Positions 24,389-42,295 of a stretch of DNA of 64,000 nucleotides are shown piece after piece. Below the pieces are notes generated by a model that ran no database searches, was not told the DNA's origin, and saw nothing but the letters and a program-made list of their open reading frames with translations. This stretch comes from Actinomycetota bacterium. Lineage in GTDB: Bacteria; Actinomycetota; Thermoleophilia; RBG-16-64-13. How positions within the stretch are numbered: the first letter of the stretch is position 1; every line of letters begins with the position of its first letter. The stretch covers positions 124,001 to 188,000 of the forward strand of contig JADQBG010000003.1 of assembly GCA_016278725.1 (NCBI GenBank). Reading direction: 5' to 3'. The translations under genes were made by a program, and so were the position numbers.

Positions 24389-24449
24389 AGAGGGCCTCGG
24401 TGTCGGCCCCCATACCTCGCGGGGGCCCCGTGGCTATCTCCTGGTTCGG

Positions 24450-25937
24450 CTAATAACCGAGAGACTCCGCCGGGGTGAGCAGATCCTGCACTCCCGTCGG
24501 ATCTTTGAGCTCCACCTCCGAGTCGAACATCAGACCCTTCTCGCCCCGATTGTTGAGGTACGTGCCCAACTCCAGGTTGATGTCCGCCGGCACCGATACC
24601 CCGGCTTCGGCCAGCGCCTGCCTGAGCAGAGCCTGGCACTGGGTCGCCATGGCGACCGCGTCGCCCGCGATGCGTCCGGCCTCGCTGGGGTTGTGGAAGC
24701 CCAGCGAGTTCTCCGCGCCCAGATAGTTCGTGCGGTAGAAGGCCTGCAGGTAGAGTTCCTTGGCCTGGTCGTAGAGCGCCTGGTCGATTTTCTCTCCCGA
24801 CTCCTGCGCCTTGTGCGTGGTCTCGAACAGCTTCGCCGAGACCGCGGTGGCGTAGCCGGCACGGTTGGTCATCGACAGGGTGCGCTCCTGGATTTGCACC
24901 ACCTGGTCCTTCAGGTCCTCGATGGAGCTGGGATGGCACTGCCGGCAGGCCTCCAACTCGTTCTTCAAGGGGCTGGTCACATTGTGGTCGCTGACCTTGG
25001 CCGAGCCGACCCGCGTGTAGGGCATGTGGCAGTCGGCGCAGGATAGACCGGCATTGGCGTGCACGCTCCCGGCCGTGAAGAACTCGTACTCCGGGTGGCG
25101 GATGAACGCCAGCTTGAAGCCGGTGACTCCCTGCTTCCACTCGTAGTAGGAGGGTTCGTCCTTGATCACGTCGATGATGTTCTCGATGGTGATGGCGCCC
25201 TCGCTGCTGCCCTGCCAAGGGTAGATAAGCTCGACCGGCTTCATCTCCTCATCACGCTGGAGCACGTAGGTCACGTGGCACTGGGCGCAGGCCAGGGTCC
25301 GCATCTGCTGACGCGTCGCGCCTTCGTGGTCAAAGCCTATGCTTTCCAAGGCGGTGGTCAAGGCGGGACGGCTGAGCTTGAGCGCCATGGTCTCGTTGTC
25401 ATGGCAGTCGATGCACGCCACTCCCAGCTCTCGGTGTTCCTCGGGGATCCGCGAGAGCACTTCCAGATAAGGATCGGCCATGTAGCTGGCCCCCTGCTCC
25501 TCGCGCATGGCGGTCGCGTAAGGGGTCTTGCAGGTAAGGCACGCGCCCCCCGTCTTGACTCGCGACGGGTCTATCTCGATCTGGTCGGTGAGCATGTGGG
25601 CGTGACCGCGCGGCTCGTTGTATTCGACCCCGAAACCCCAGCCGTTGAAAAGCAGGGCCATGAAGGGGTACTCGCTCAGCTTGTCGTAGACGACCTTGCC
25701 CTCGTCGCCTCCCCGCTTATACGGACTCTCGCCGGCGGGCCTGTCCTCAGCCGTCGCCAGCCAGAGGTCGTACTGGACGGGATAGACGTCACCCCACACC
25801 TTGGGATCGAAGGTGTCTGCCGGAATGGTCCCTGTCTTCACGGTCTCCGGCTCGTCCGGCGCGCAGCCGAGACCGAGCGGGAGAATGGCCACGACCAGCG
25901 CGGCCAAGATCAGAAAGGCAGGCACTCTTGGTTTCAT
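24450..25937 (-). CDS. nrfA: ammonia-forming cytochrome c nitrite reductase (catalytic subunit)
   Basis: 495 aa. Reduces nitrite to ammonium with six electrons on the outer face of the membrane. Five haem sites are visible: CLTCK (C133-K137, the lysine-ligated active-site haem), CIDCH (C175), CAQCH (C217) with the active-site Tyr in HVTYVL, CADCH and CRQCH. Distal ligand regions HANAGLSCADCHMP and SLGFHNP are typical of NrfA. A hydrophobic leader ends LGLGC, a possible but imperfect lipobox. Start: ATG at 25937 with a GGGAGCAAG site. Partner nrfH lies just upstream on the same strand. The operon interrupts rplKA-rplJL. Confidence 0.96.
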   Translation of the reverse strand: MKPRVPAFLILAALVVAILPLGLGCAPDEPETVKTGTIPADTFDPKVWGDVYPVQYDLWLATAEDRPAGESPYKRGGDEGKVVYDKLSEYPFMALLFNGWGFGVEYNEPRGHAHMLTDQIEIDPSRVKTGGACLTCKTPYATAMREEQGASYMADPYLEVLSRIPEEHRELGVACIDCHDNETMALKLSRPALTTALESIGFDHEGATRQQMRTLACAQCHVTYVLQRDEEMKPVELIYPWQGSSEGAITIENIIDVIKDEPSYYEWKQGVTGFKLAFIRHPEYEFFTAGSVHANAGLSCADCHMPYTRVGSAKVSDHNVTSPLKNELEACRQCHPSSIEDLKDQVVQIQERTLSMTNRAGYATAVSAKLFETTHKAQESGEKIDQALYDQAKELYLQAFYRTNYLGAENSLGFHNPSEAGRIAGDAVAMATQCQALLRQALAEAGVSVPADINLELGTYLNNRGEKGLMFDSEVELKDPTGVQDLLTPAESLGY

Positions 25938-25960
25938 AACTTGCTCCCTCCCCTGCGAGA

Positions 25961-26431
25961 TCAAGGGTTCTTCGCTTCGACCGATCCGCCGAAGCCGTGA
26001 GACATGCTGCGGTGGCAGTCCCAGCACGTCCTTTCCTGATCGATGTGCGTGGTCATGTCTCCGTGGCAGAGCAGGCAGTTCTCCTGGACCACCCCTTGTC
26101 CTCGTTCCGAAAGCTCGATCTGATCCGGAACCTGGTCGGTGGAGAACACCCACAGGTCATGCACGCCGTCCAGTCCCTTCTGCCACAGGTGCCGGGGAGT
26201 GCTGGTGTTGGGCAGGTGGCAATCGACGCACTTCACCTGCCGGTGGGGGCCTTCGTGAAACCAGGATTCGTAGTTGGCTTCCATCGGATGGCAGGCTCCC
26301 CCGCAGAACGCTGGCTCCTCGGATCGGGCGAAGAGTTCGGGAGGGCCAAACGCGAGGAAGACCCCAAGGACAATTAGGCCGAGGACCGCTCCCAGGACGA
26401 CCGTCCTCGTGTTCCAACGCAAAGCAGCCAT
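25961..26431 (-). CDS. nrfH: NrfH-type membrane tetrahaem quinol dehydrogenase
   Basis: 156 aa NapC/NrfH family protein. One N-terminal span (VVLGAVLGLIVLGVFLAFG) anchors a tetrahaem domain: CGGACHPM, CVDCH, CLLCH and CWDCH. It draws electrons from menaquinol and passes them to NrfA. The first haem site is CXXXCH rather than CXXCH, confirmed from the DNA codons TGC GGG GGA GCC TGC CAT, and retains the following Met expected near haem 1. ATG has a GGGAGGG site. Gene order nrfH-nrfA is standard. Confidence 0.93.
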   Translation of the reverse strand: MAALRWNTRTVVLGAVLGLIVLGVFLAFGPPELFARSEEPAFCGGACHPMEANYESWFHEGPHRQVKCVDCHLPNTSTPRHLWQKGLDGVHDLWVFSTDQVPDQIELSERGQGVVQENCLLCHGDMTTHIDQERTCWDCHRSMSHGFGGSVEAKNP

Positions 26432-26448
26432 GGCATCACCCTCCCGGC

Positions 26449-26478
26449 ATCCCTATCAGGGATAGTGTCCGCGAACAC
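26449..26478 (-). promoter_or_regulatory. palindromes in the nrfHA upstream region
   Basis: ATCCCT-ATC-AGGGAT (26449-26463) is a perfect inverted repeat 18 bp from the nrfH start; next to it GTGT...ACAC (26465-26478) is a second, imperfect one. Candidate operator for nitrite or redox regulation; it resembles no FNR box I know. Confidence 0.4.
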
Positions 26479-26524
26479 CTATTGGCTTGTTACCCATTTC
26501 TCAAGCGCCACACGCCGCAAGTGG

Positions 26525-26551
26525 TTGCCACTGGGGGAGCCGTGCTATACT
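26525..26551 (+). promoter_or_regulatory. promoter of the rplJL-rpoBC unit
   Basis: TATACT at 26546-26551 with TG one base upstream (extended -10), and TTGCCA at 26525-26530; spacer 15 bases. Transcription would begin near 26558, at the start of the L10 leader. Confidence 0.55.
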
Positions 26552-26557
26552 GCTCGG

Positions 26558-26739
26558 CCAAGCCCGAGACAGCCGGCGCCGCCCCGCGGGGTGACCGAAA
26601 TGGTGAAGAGCGCTTCATCGGCCGGCCGAGGCAGACGTTAGACGCGAGAGAGAACGCCGACAGGCAGCCTTCAATCGCCCTCATCGTCCACTTCCGTCTC
26701 GGGGTGGGCGTTTTTTTGTGCAACGAAGGAGGGAGGCAG
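26558..26739 (+). promoter_or_regulatory. L10 leader with attenuator ahead of rplJ
   Basis: A ~180-base untranslated leader rich in paired segments. Near its end CGTCCAC (26685-26691) pairs with GTGGGCG (26704-26710), followed directly by seven T (26711-26717), an intrinsic terminator before the ribosome site GAAGGAGGGAGG. This position and layout match the known r-protein L10 leader that binds L10-(L12)4 for feedback control. Confidence 0.65.
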
Positions 26740-27264
26740 ATGCCGAAACCGGAGAAGGTCGCGGCGGTCAACGAGATCGTCGACGATCTGAAGACCCATC
26801 CTTCGTACTTCCTGGTGGATTATCGCGGGATCACCGTATCCGAGGCGACCGAACTGCGGAGCAAGCTGCGCGAGGCCGGCGCCGAGCTCAAGGTGGTAAA
26901 GAACACCTTGGCGCTGCGGGCGGCCGGTCAGGCGGGCATGGAAGCCGTCGGCCCCATGTTGGAAGGTCCGACCGCCATCGCCTACTGTGTCGACGATCCG
27001 GTCGGCCCGGCGAAGGCCATCCAGGATTTTACGAAGGCAACGAAGAAGCTGACGGTCAAGGGTGGATTCCTGCGCGATCATCTGATCGCGGCATCACAGG
27101 TGGAGGAGCTTGCCTCCCTGCCCAGCCGCGACGAGCTGGTGGCCAAGGTCATCGGCGGGATTGCTGCGCCGCTGTACGGTTTTGCGACCGTGCTGACCGG
27201 GCCGATCCGCGGGCTTACCATCGCCCTGGACCAGATTCGAGAGCAGAAGGCGCAGGCGGCCTAG
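26740..27264 (+). CDS. rplJ: 50S ribosomal protein uL10
   Basis: 174 aa. PEKVAAVNEIVDDLKTHPSYFLVDYRG and KLREAGAELKVVKNTLALRA form the rRNA-binding half; the C-terminal helix (LTIALDQIREQKAQ) holds L12 dimers. ATG at 26740 follows an excellent Shine-Dalgarno. First gene of rplJL-rpoBC. Confidence 0.96.
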   Translation: MPKPEKVAAVNEIVDDLKTHPSYFLVDYRGITVSEATELRSKLREAGAELKVVKNTLALRAAGQAGMEAVGPMLEGPTAIAYCVDDPVGPAKAIQDFTKATKKLTVKGGFLRDHLIAASQVEELASLPSRDELVAKVIGGIAAPLYGFATVLTGPIRGLTIALDQIREQKAQAA

Positions 27265-27339
27265 CCGCGCGAGCGGCGGCCGCGTGCCGCCGGAGAAACG
27301 ATGCGCCCCGATTGTGTGGGGGAGGAGGTGAACAGTAGT

Positions 27340-27708
27340 ATGAACTCTCAAGAGCTTATCGAAGAGATCAAGAAGATGTCCGTGCTCGAGTTGGCGGAGG
27401 TCGTCAAGGCCCTGGAGGAGGAGTTTGGCGTGAGCGCCGCCGCCCCCGTAGCCGCCGCCGCCCCCGCGGGAGCCGCCCCGGCCGAGGCCGAAGAGCAGAC
27501 CGAGTTCGACGTCGTCCTTCAAGCGGCCGGCGACAAGAAGATCCAGGTGATCAAGGTCGTCCGGCAGATCACCGGCCTGGGCCTGAAAGAGGCCAAGGAC
27601 CTGGTCGACAACGCGCCGAACGCCGTCAAGGAAGCCGTCACCAAAGACGAGGCCGAAGAGGTCAAAGGTCAGCTGGAAGAAGCCGGCGCGACCGTAGAGG
27701 TAAAGTAA
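27340..27708 (+). CDS. rplL: 50S ribosomal protein bL12
   Basis: 122 aa. N-terminal dimer helix [20 protein letters not shown], an Ala/Pro hinge around residues 37-55, and the C-terminal domain with [17 protein letters not shown] that contacts elongation factors. ATG at 27340, with GGAGGAGG upstream, preferred to an open in-frame ATG at 27301. Confidence 0.96.
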   Translation: MNSQELIEEIKKMSVLELAEVVKALEEEFGVSAAAPVAAAAPAGAAPAEAEEQTEFDVVLQAAGDKKIQVIKVVRQITGLGLKEAKDLVDNAPNAVKEAVTKDEAEEVKGQLEEAGATVEVK

Positions 27709-27742
27709 AGACCTCCTTGGTCAGCAGTTCCCGAGCCCGGTT

Positions 27743-27766
27743 AGGGGTGCCTAAATTGGTGCCCCT
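27743..27766 (+). promoter_or_regulatory. stem-loop between rplL and rpoB
   Basis: AGGGGTGCC (27743-27751), loop TAAATT, GGTGCCCCT (27758-27766), nine pairs with two G-U. No U tract. The position matches the attenuator/processing site that lowers rpoBC expression relative to rplJL in other bacteria. Confidence 0.45.
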
Positions 27767-27858
27767 CCGGGCTTGTGCGCGTTTGCCGAGCTGTGATAAC
27801 ATCCGAGTTTGCGCGTTCGTTCGCTAACCCTTGCCCGTCTCAACGAGGAGTGACCCGT

Positions 27859-31641
<3,783 letters not shown>

Positions 31642-31671
31642 GACCGAGGACGAAGGTAAGGAGATCATCCT

Positions 31672-36054
<4,383 letters not shown>

Positions 36055-36114
36055 CCGAGGCAGGCAACAACCGCGCAAGAACCGAGATAGCGGACGCGGG
36101 GGGCGGCGCCTTTG

Positions 36115-36143
36115 TTGCAGCCCCCCGAGCCCTTTGTTATACT
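36115..36143 (+). promoter_or_regulatory. promoter of the rpsL-rpsG-fusA-tuf unit
   Basis: TTGCAG (36115-36120), 17-base spacer, TATACT (36138-36143), and TG one base upstream of the -10. The spacing is ideal. A GC hairpin (CGGGGGGC with GCCCCCCG, ~36099-36128) overlaps the -35 and may end rpoC transcripts. Confidence 0.65.
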
Positions 36144-36244
36144 TCGCCGTCGCGGTTTCGGCCGAGTGCTCCCTGTGAGGAGGACGAGGCGGGAGCCGCA
36201 AAGGCATAAACGGGCATGCGGAATATCCAGATATAGGAGCATTT

Positions 36245-36616
36245 GTGCCGACGATTAATCAGCTGATCCGCAAAGGGCGGCAGCAGCAGGAAAAGAAGAA
36301 CACGACCCCAGCCCTCAGGGGCGCACCGCAAAAGCGGGGCGTTTGCACCCGGGTGTACACGACCACTCCCAAGAAGCCGAACTCGGCCCTGCGGAAGGTT
36401 GCGCGCGTCCGGTTGACCAACGGGATGGAGATCACCGCTTACATTCCTGGAATCGGGCACAATCTCCAGGAGCACTCCGTGGTCTTGGTGCGCGGCGGCC
36501 GGGTCAAGGACCTGCCGGGCGTGCGTTACAAGGTCGTGCGGGCTGCTCTGGACGCGGCCGGCGTCGCCAACCGGAAGCAAAGTCGTTCCAAGTACGGCGT
36601 CAAAGCCGGCAGTTAG
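36245..36616 (+). CDS. rpsL: 30S ribosomal protein uS12
   Basis: 123 aa from GTG with [25 protein letters not shown] and [14 protein letters not shown] show the two loops at the decoding centre; both lysines where streptomycin-resistance mutations occur are unchanged. First gene of the str operon. Confidence 0.97.
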   Translation: MPTINQLIRKGRQQQEKKNTTPALRGAPQKRGVCTRVYTTTPKKPNSALRKVARVRLTNGMEITAYIPGIGHNLQEHSVVLVRGGRVKDLPGVRYKVVRAALDAAGVANRKQSRSKYGVKAGS

Positions 36617-36636
36617 GTCAGGGGAGCTAGCACAAG

Positions 36637-37107
36637 ATGGCACGTAGAGCACGCGCATCAAAGCGGGATATAGTTCCCGATCCGGTCTACCGCAATCGGC
36701 TGGTGACTCAGCTCGTCAACCGGCTGATGCTGGACGGCAAGAAGTCTCTGGCCGAGCAGATCGTCTACGACGCGATGGACATTCTCCGCGAGAGGACCGG
36801 GCAGGACCCGGTGACGGTTCTCCGGGACGCGATCGAGAACATCCGTCCCTCTCTCGAGGTCAAGTCCCGCCGGGTGGGCGGCGCCAACTATCAGGTGCCG
36901 GTCGAAGTGGCGACGCGGCGGTCCTATACCCTGGCCGTCCGCTGGCTGGTCAACCACAGCCGGGACCGGCGCGAGAACAGCATGTCGACCCGCCTGGCCA
37001 ACGAGCTGCTGGACAGCTTCAACCGCACGGGCACGACCATGAAGAAGAAGGAAGACCTGCTGCGCATGGCCGAGGCCAACAAAGCCTTTGCCCACTATCG
37101 CTGGTAG
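36637..37107 (+). CDS. rpsG: 30S ribosomal protein uS7
   Basis: 156 aa. [22 protein letters not shown] and [17 protein letters not shown] are typical. It nucleates the 30S head. GGGGAGC precedes the ATG; a 168-bp gap then leads to fusA. Confidence 0.97.
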   Translation: MARRARASKRDIVPDPVYRNRLVTQLVNRLMLDGKKSLAEQIVYDAMDILRERTGQDPVTVLRDAIENIRPSLEVKSRRVGGANYQVPVEVATRRSYTLAVRWLVNHSRDRRENSMSTRLANELLDSFNRTGTTMKKKEDLLRMAEANKAFAHYRW

Positions 37108-37186
37108 GCGGACCTTCGTTTTTTGAGCCGAAGTTCAACCGAGGTCTGATACAACCGGGCTTCAGTTGCTAAAGTATATGATTCGC

Positions 37187-37221
37187 GGCCCTGCCCCGGG
37201 AGCGAGCTTTCGGGCGGGGCC
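37187..37221 (+). promoter_or_regulatory. hairpin in the rpsG-fusA gap
   Basis: GGCCCTGCCC pairs with GGGCGGGGCC around a 15-base loop. It lies ~55 bp before fusA. Without a U tract it may set RNA stability or translation rather than end transcription. Confidence 0.4.
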
Positions 37222-37276
37222 GATGTGTGGGACGAAGTAGCGCAACATCACGAACGACGGGATACAGAGAACTAAC

Positions 37277-39388
37277 GTGGCACAGGTAACGGAGAAAAAG
37301 GTAGTTTCTAGCGGCAAGCGGCCGTTCCCGCTCGAGCGGGTGCGTAATATCGGCATCATGGCCCACATCGATGCCGGTAAGACGACGACCACCGAGCGGA
37401 TCCTGTACTACACCGGTCGGACCTACAAGATCGGCGAGGTGCATGACGGCGCCGCCGTCATGGATTGGATGGAACAGGAGCAGGAGCGCGGGATCACCAT
37501 CACGGCGGCCGCCACCACCTGCGAATGGAAAGATCATCGAATCAACATTATAGACACGCCCGGGCACGTGGACTTCACTATGGAGGTCGAGCGATCCCTT
37601 CGGGTCCTGGACGGGGCCATCGCCCTTTTCGACTCGGTTGCGGGTGTCGAGCCGCAGTCGGAAACGGTCTGGCGGCAGGCCGACAAGTATCGGGTTCCCC
37701 GTATCGCCTTCATCAACAAGATGGACCGTACCGGCGCGGATTTCCGCCGCGGCGTTCAGACCATGATCGACCGCCTGCATGCCCATCCCCTGGTCATCCA
37801 GCTTCCCATCGGGGCCGAGGACAACTTCCGCGGGATCGTGGACGTGATCCGGATGAAGGCCTACCTGTATAAGGACGACATGGGCGTGGAGTGGGACGAG
37901 CTCGACATCCCGGCCGAGATGCAGGCCGAGGCCGAGGAAGCCCACGCACAGATGATCGAGATGCTGGCCGACCATAGCGAAAACATCATGATGGCCTACC
38001 TCGAGGGCGAAGAGGTGGCCGAGGCCGACGTGCGCGAGGCCATCCGAGAAGCGACGCTGAACATCGCGTTGGTGCCGGTGATGTGTGGATCAGCTTTCAA
38101 GAACAAGGGCGTCCAGATGTTGTTGGACGCCGTGCTCGAGTTCCTGCCATCGCCGCTGGATGTTCCTCCGGTAGAGGGTGTCGATCCCAAGACCGGCGAA
38201 GAGATCATCCGCGAGGCCGGGGACGACCAGCCGTTTTCCGCGCTCGCCTTCAAGATCATGACCGACCCTTACGTCGGCAAGCTGACCTTCTTCCGGGTCT
38301 ATTCCGGTTCGCTCAAGTCGGGCTCTTACGTGTTCAACACGAGCAAGGGCAAGAAGGAGCGGGTGGGCCGCATCCTCCAGATGCACGCCAACCACCGGGA
38401 AGACCGCGAGGAGATCTTCAGCGGGGACATCGCCGCGGCCGTCGGCCTGAAGGCCACGACCACCGGCGACACCCTGACCGACGCGGATCATCAGGTGATC
38501 CTGGAGTCCATCGAGTTCCCCGAGCCCGTGATTCACGTGGCCATCGAGCCCAAGACCAAGGCGGATCAGGACAAGCTGTCCGAGAGCCTGGTCAAGCTCT
38601 CCGAGGAGGACCCCACCTTCCGGGTCCGCACCGACGAGGAGACCGGCCAGACCATCATCGGCGGCATGGGCGAGCTTCATCTGGAGATCATCGTCGACCG
38701 TCTGCTGCGTGAATTCAAAGTGGACGCCAACGTTGGCCGTCCGCAGGTGGCCTACCGGGAGACCGTGCGCAAGCCGGTCGAGAAGGTGGAAGGCCGCTTC
38801 GTCCGGCAGACCGGCGGCCGCGGACAGTTTGGCCATGTGGTCATCCGCATGGAGCCGGCCGAGCCCGGAGAGGGCCTGGTCTTCACCAACAAGATCGTCG
38901 GCGGATCAATCCCCCGCGAGTACATTCCGGCGGTCGAGGCCGGCGTGGCCGAAGCCATGGAAACCGGGGTCATCGCCGGGTTCCCCATGGTGGACATCAA
39001 GGTGGAGCTGTTCGACGGCTCCTATCATGAGGTCGACTCCTCGGAGATGGCCTTCAAGATCGCCGGTTCCATGGCCTTCAAGGAAGCGGCCAAGCGAGGC
39101 AAGCCGGTCCTGATGGAGCCGGTGGAAGCGGTCGAGGTCGTCGTTCCCGATGAGTACATGGGCGACGTGATGGGCGATCTCAGCGGCCGGCGCGGCCACA
39201 TCCTGGGGATGGAACCGCGGGCGGGCGCACAGGTAATCCGCGCCGAGGTTCCCTTGGCGAGCATGTTCGGATACGCTACCGACCTTCGCTCGATGTCGCA
39301 GGGTCGGGCGGTATACACCATGCAGTTCAGTCACTATTCTGAGGTGCCGAACAGCGTTGCTGAGGAGATCATCGCTCAGCGCGGCTAA
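37277..39388 (+). CDS. fusA: elongation factor G
   Basis: 703 aa GTPase that drives ribosomal translocation. G1 [19 protein letters not shown], switch [15 protein letters not shown] and the five-domain layout are intact; domain IV starts [32 protein letters not shown] start at 37277. No sign of the spdCD/EF-G2-type deviations. Confidence 0.97.
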   Translation: MAQVTEKKVVSSGKRPFPLERVRNIGIMAHIDAGKTTTTERILYYTGRTYKIGEVHDGAAVMDWMEQEQERGITITAAATTCEWKDHRINIIDTPGHVDFTMEVERSLRVLDGAIALFDSVAGVEPQSETVWRQADKYRVPRIAFINKMDRTGADFRRGVQTMIDRLHAHPLVIQLPIGAEDNFRGIVDVIRMKAYLYKDDMGVEWDELDIPAEMQAEAEEAHAQMIEMLADHSENIMMAYLEGEEVAEADVREAIREATLNIALVPVMCGSAFKNKGVQMLLDAVLEFLPSPLDVPPVEGVDPKTGEEIIREAGDDQPFSALAFKIMTDPYVGKLTFFRVYSGSLKSGSYVFNTSKGKKERVGRILQMHANHREDREEIFSGDIAAAVGLKATTTGDTLTDADHQVILESIEFPEPVIHVAIEPKTKADQDKLSESLVKLSEEDPTFRVRTDEETGQTIIGGMGELHLEIIVDRLLREFKVDANVGRPQVAYRETVRKPVEKVEGRFVRQTGGRGQFGHVVIRMEPAEPGEGLVFTNKIVGGSIPREYIPAVEAGVAEAMETGVIAGFPMVDIKVELFDGSYHEVDSSEMAFKIAGSMAFKEAAKRGKPVLMEPVEAVEVVVPDEYMGDVMGDLSGRRGHILGMEPRAGAQVIRAEVPLASMFGYATDLRSMSQGRAVYTMQFSHYSEVPNSVAEEIIAQRG

Positions 39389-39472
39389 CCGGCGTTAAAC
39401 AAGGGCCAAGGGGCCGGCCGGTGTGCGGCGGCCTTTGAAGCAGACTGTCAGGCGACAGGAGGAAAGGAAGAA

Positions 39473-40678
39473 ATGGCGAAGGCGAAGTTCGAGCGGACGA
39501 AGCCGCACGTGAACATCGGGACGATTGGTCACGTCGACCACGGCAAGACCACCCTTACCGCGGCGATCACGTGCTGCCTCGCGTCCCGCAACCCCAACAT
39601 TGCCGTACGGAGCTTCGACTCCATCGACAACGCTCCCGAGGAGCGCGAGCGCGGCATCACCATTGCCACCGCTCACGTGGAGTACGAGACCGAGAACCGG
39701 CACTATGCCCACGTGGACTGCCCGGGGCACGCCGACTACATCAAGAACATGATCACCGGTGCCGCCCAGATGGACGGAGCGATCCTGGTCGTTTCCGCCG
39801 CTGACGGCCCCATGCCCCAGACGCGTGAGCACATCCTGCTCGCCCGCCAGGTCGGCGTCCCCTACATCGTGGTCTTCCTCAACAAGGCCGACATGGTCGA
39901 CGACCCCGAGCTCCTCGAGCTGGTCGAGATGGAAGTGCGCGAACTGCTGACCGAGTACGAGTTCCCCGGGGACGACATCCCCATCGTGACCGGCTCCGCC
40001 CTCAAGGCGCTCGAGTGCGGTTGCGGCGGCGACGAGTGCGAAGCCTGCAAGCCGATCCTCGAGCTGATGGACGCGGTGGACAGCTACCTGCCCGAGCCGC
40101 AGCGCGACACGGACAAGCCCTTCCTGATGCCCATCGAGGACGTCTTCACCATCCAAGGCCGCGGCACCGTGGTGACCGGCCGGGTGGATCGTGGAATCGT
40201 CAAGGTCGGCGAAGAGGTCGAGATCGTCGGTATCCACGACAAGGTCGTGAAGACCGTCGCCACCGGCGTCGAGATGTTCCGTAAGCTGCTGGACGAAGGC
40301 GTTGCCGGCGACAACATCGGCGTGCTGCTCCGCGGCATCAAGCGGGAAGACGTCGAGCGCGGCCAGGTGCTGGCCAAGCCGGGCAGCATCACGCCCCACA
40401 CCGACTTCGAGGCCGAAGTGTACGTCCTGTCCCGGGAAGAAGGCGGACGTCACACTCCGTTCTTCCACGGATACCGTCCGCAGTTTTACTTCCGGACGAC
40501 CGACGTGACCGGCGACGTCACCCTCGAAGAGGGCGTCGAGATGGTCATGCCTGGTGACAACACGAACCTGAACGTCAGCCTGATCACTCCCATCGCCATG
40601 GAGGAAGGCCTCCGCTTCGCCATCCGCGAAGGCGGCCGGACCGTGGGCGCGGGCGTGGTCACCAAGATCATCAAGTAA
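39473..40678 (+). CDS. tuf: elongation factor Tu with a four-cysteine insertion
   Basis: 401 aa. [28 protein letters not shown] and the SALKALE motif define the G domain. Straight after SALKALE sits [11 protein letters not shown] (Cys at ~183, 185, 190 and 193), a C-x-C-x4-C-x2-C patch replacing the usual short loop; it could hold zinc. Similar Cys-bearing EF-Tu exist in some Gram-positive lineages, as I recall, so it is unusual but probably not unique. The site GACAGGAGGAAAGG before the ATG is strong. Confidence 0.97.
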   Translation: MAKAKFERTKPHVNIGTIGHVDHGKTTLTAAITCCLASRNPNIAVRSFDSIDNAPEERERGITIATAHVEYETENRHYAHVDCPGHADYIKNMITGAAQMDGAILVVSAADGPMPQTREHILLARQVGVPYIVVFLNKADMVDDPELLELVEMEVRELLTEYEFPGDDIPIVTGSALKALECGCGGDECEACKPILELMDAVDSYLPEPQRDTDKPFLMPIEDVFTIQGRGTVVTGRVDRGIVKVGEEVEIVGIHDKVVKTVATGVEMFRKLLDEGVAGDNIGVLLRGIKREDVERGQVLAKPGSITPHTDFEAEVYVLSREEGGRHTPFFHGYRPQFYFRTTDVTGDVTLEEGVEMVMPGDNTNLNVSLITPIAMEEGLRFAIREGGRTVGAGVVTKIIK

Positions 40679-40694
40679 CAGCTTAGGCGCATTG

Positions 40695-40722
40695 GAGCGG
40701 GGCGGCGGCAGCCGCCCCGCTC
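40695..40722 (+). promoter_or_regulatory. strong stem-loop between tuf and rpsJ
   Basis: GAGCGGGGCGGC (40695-40706), loop GGCA, GCCGCCCCGCTC (40711-40722): perfect 12-bp stem, no U tract. Either a U-less terminator for the str unit or a leader hairpin for the S10 operon, 26 bp before rpsJ. Confidence 0.55.
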
Positions 40723-40748
40723 TCGAGCACGATAGAGGCGAGGACACG

Positions 40749-41057
40749 TTGGCACAGCAGAAAATACGGATACGGCTCAAAGCGTATGACCACGAGCTCG
40801 TGGACAGGAGCGCCCGCAGCATCGTGGAAACGGCCGAGCGTACCGGCGCCACGATTTCGGGACCGGTTCCTCTGCCCACCGAGAAGAACGTCTACTGCGT
40901 GATCCGGAGCCCGTTCAAAGACAAGGATTCGCGGGAGCATTTCGAGATCCGCACACACAAGCGTCTGATCGACATCCACCAACCGACTCCCAAGACCGTG
41001 GATTCGCTGATGCGGATGGATCTGCCCGCGGGCGTCGACATCGAGATCAAGTTGTGA
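40749..41057 (+). CDS. rpsJ: 30S ribosomal protein uS10
   Basis: 102 aa. [24 protein letters not shown] and [20 protein letters not shown] are canonical. TTG start at 40749 with GAGGCGAGG before it. First gene of the S10 operon; its TGA overlaps the ATG of rplC. Confidence 0.96.
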   Translation: MAQQKIRIRLKAYDHELVDRSARSIVETAERTGATISGPVPLPTEKNVYCVIRSPFKDKDSREHFEIRTHKRLIDIHQPTPKTVDSLMRMDLPAGVDIEIKL

Positions 41058-41665
41058 TGAAGGCAATACTAGGAAAAAAGCTGGGCATGACCCAGGTCTT
41101 CGGCGAGGACGGCACCGTGACCTCGGTGACCGTGCTGCAGGCCGGGCCCTGTGTGGTGACCCAAAAGAAGACGACGCAACGGGACGGCTACGAGGCGACT
41201 CAACTCGCCTTCCAAGAAGTCAAGGCCAAGAAGCTGAACAAGCCCCTCCTGGGCCATCTGAAAAAGAGTGGGGCCGCTCCGCACCGGCATCTGGTCGAGG
41301 TTCCGGGCAGCGACGAGCTGACCGTGGGCGACACCGTGACCGTCGAGGTGTTCGAGCCCGGCGACAAGATCCGCGTGAGCGGCATCGGCAAGGGCAAGGG
41401 CTTCCAGGGCGTCATGAAGCGGCACAACTTCAAGGGCGGCCCCGGCGGGCACGGCGCTCGTTTCCATCGGGCCCCGGGCTCGATCGGCGCCTCCGCGAGC
41501 CCTGCGCGCGTCTTCAAAGGCACGCGCCTCCCGGGGCAGATGGGCAACAAGAAAGTCACTCAATCCGGGTTGACGGTGGTAAGCACCGACCCCGAACGGA
41601 ACCTCCTGCTGATCAAGGGCGCGGTGCCCGGCGGCAAGGGTTCCCTCGTGTTCGTCAGAGGATAG
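41057..41665 (+). CDS. rplC: 50S ribosomal protein uL3
   Basis: 202 aa. [15 protein letters not shown] start and [17 protein letters not shown] and [15 protein letters not shown] near the peptidyl-transferase-reaching loop. ATG at 41057 (a GTG lies one codon earlier); coupled to rpsJ through TGATG. Confidence 0.96.
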   Translation: MKAILGKKLGMTQVFGEDGTVTSVTVLQAGPCVVTQKKTTQRDGYEATQLAFQEVKAKKLNKPLLGHLKKSGAAPHRHLVEVPGSDELTVGDTVTVEVFEPGDKIRVSGIGKGKGFQGVMKRHNFKGGPGGHGARFHRAPGSIGASASPARVFKGTRLPGQMGNKKVTQSGLTVVSTDPERNLLLIKGAVPGGKGSLVFVRG

Positions 41666-41670
41666 GATCG

Positions 41671-42294
41671 ATGCCAGCACTACCGAAGATAGACGACAAG
41701 GGAGCGACAATCGGCGAGGCACAGCTCGCGGACGCCCTCGTGGAGTCGGGGTTCAACATGGGCCTCGTGCACGAGGTGGTTCGGGCCGAGCAGGCCGCCG
41801 CTCGGCAGGGGACGCACTCCGCCAAGTCGCGCGGTGAAGTGGCCGCCACCGGCGCCAAGCCGTGGCGGCAAAAAGGCACGGGCCGCGCCCGCGCCGGCCG
41901 CAGCAGCGTGCCGCACTGGACAAAGGGTGGCGTGGCGTTCCCGCCGAAGCCCCGCGACCACGAATTCAAGGTGAACAAGAAGGTTCGCGCCAAGGCCTAT
42001 CGACAGGCGCTGGGTAATCTGGTCGAGGCCGGGGCCGTGCGCGTGCTTGGCGGAGCTGAATTCGAACTGCCCTCCACCAGCAAAGCGGCCGCGATTCTGG
42101 CTGAAGCCGCCATCGAAAAGCCGCTGCTCGTGATCGGCCTGCCGGAAGACGTGGAGCTCCTGCTGAGCTTCCGCAATCTCCCGCAGACCCGGGTGATGCT
42201 CTGGAGCGAGGTCGGCGTTCAGGACTACGTGTGGGCGCGCAGCGTGCTCGTCACGGAGTCGGCGTTCACCGCCCTGCAGGGAGGCGAAGCCTAA
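41671..42294 (+). CDS. rplD: 50S ribosomal protein uL4
   Basis: 207 aa. Exit-tunnel loop GAKPWRQKGTGRARAGRSSVPHW is complete. Also a known transcriptional/translational regulator of S10 operons in proteobacteria; no such site is evident here. One stop of spacing to rplW. Confidence 0.96.
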   Translation: MPALPKIDDKGATIGEAQLADALVESGFNMGLVHEVVRAEQAAARQGTHSAKSRGEVAATGAKPWRQKGTGRARAGRSSVPHWTKGGVAFPPKPRDHEFKVNKKVRAKAYRQALGNLVEAGAVRVLGGAEFELPSTSKAAAILAEAAIEKPLLVIGLPEDVELLLSFRNLPQTRVMLWSEVGVQDYVWARSVLVTESAFTALQGGEA

Positions 42295-42295
42295 G

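Noticed and set aside
40695..40722. Hairpin after tuf as a certain terminator
   Set aside because: The stem is perfect but has no U tract, so I kept it as a stem-loop of uncertain role.
39395..40879. 494-codon minus-strand frame across tuf
   Set aside because: Mirror of tuf; no ribosome site or family match.
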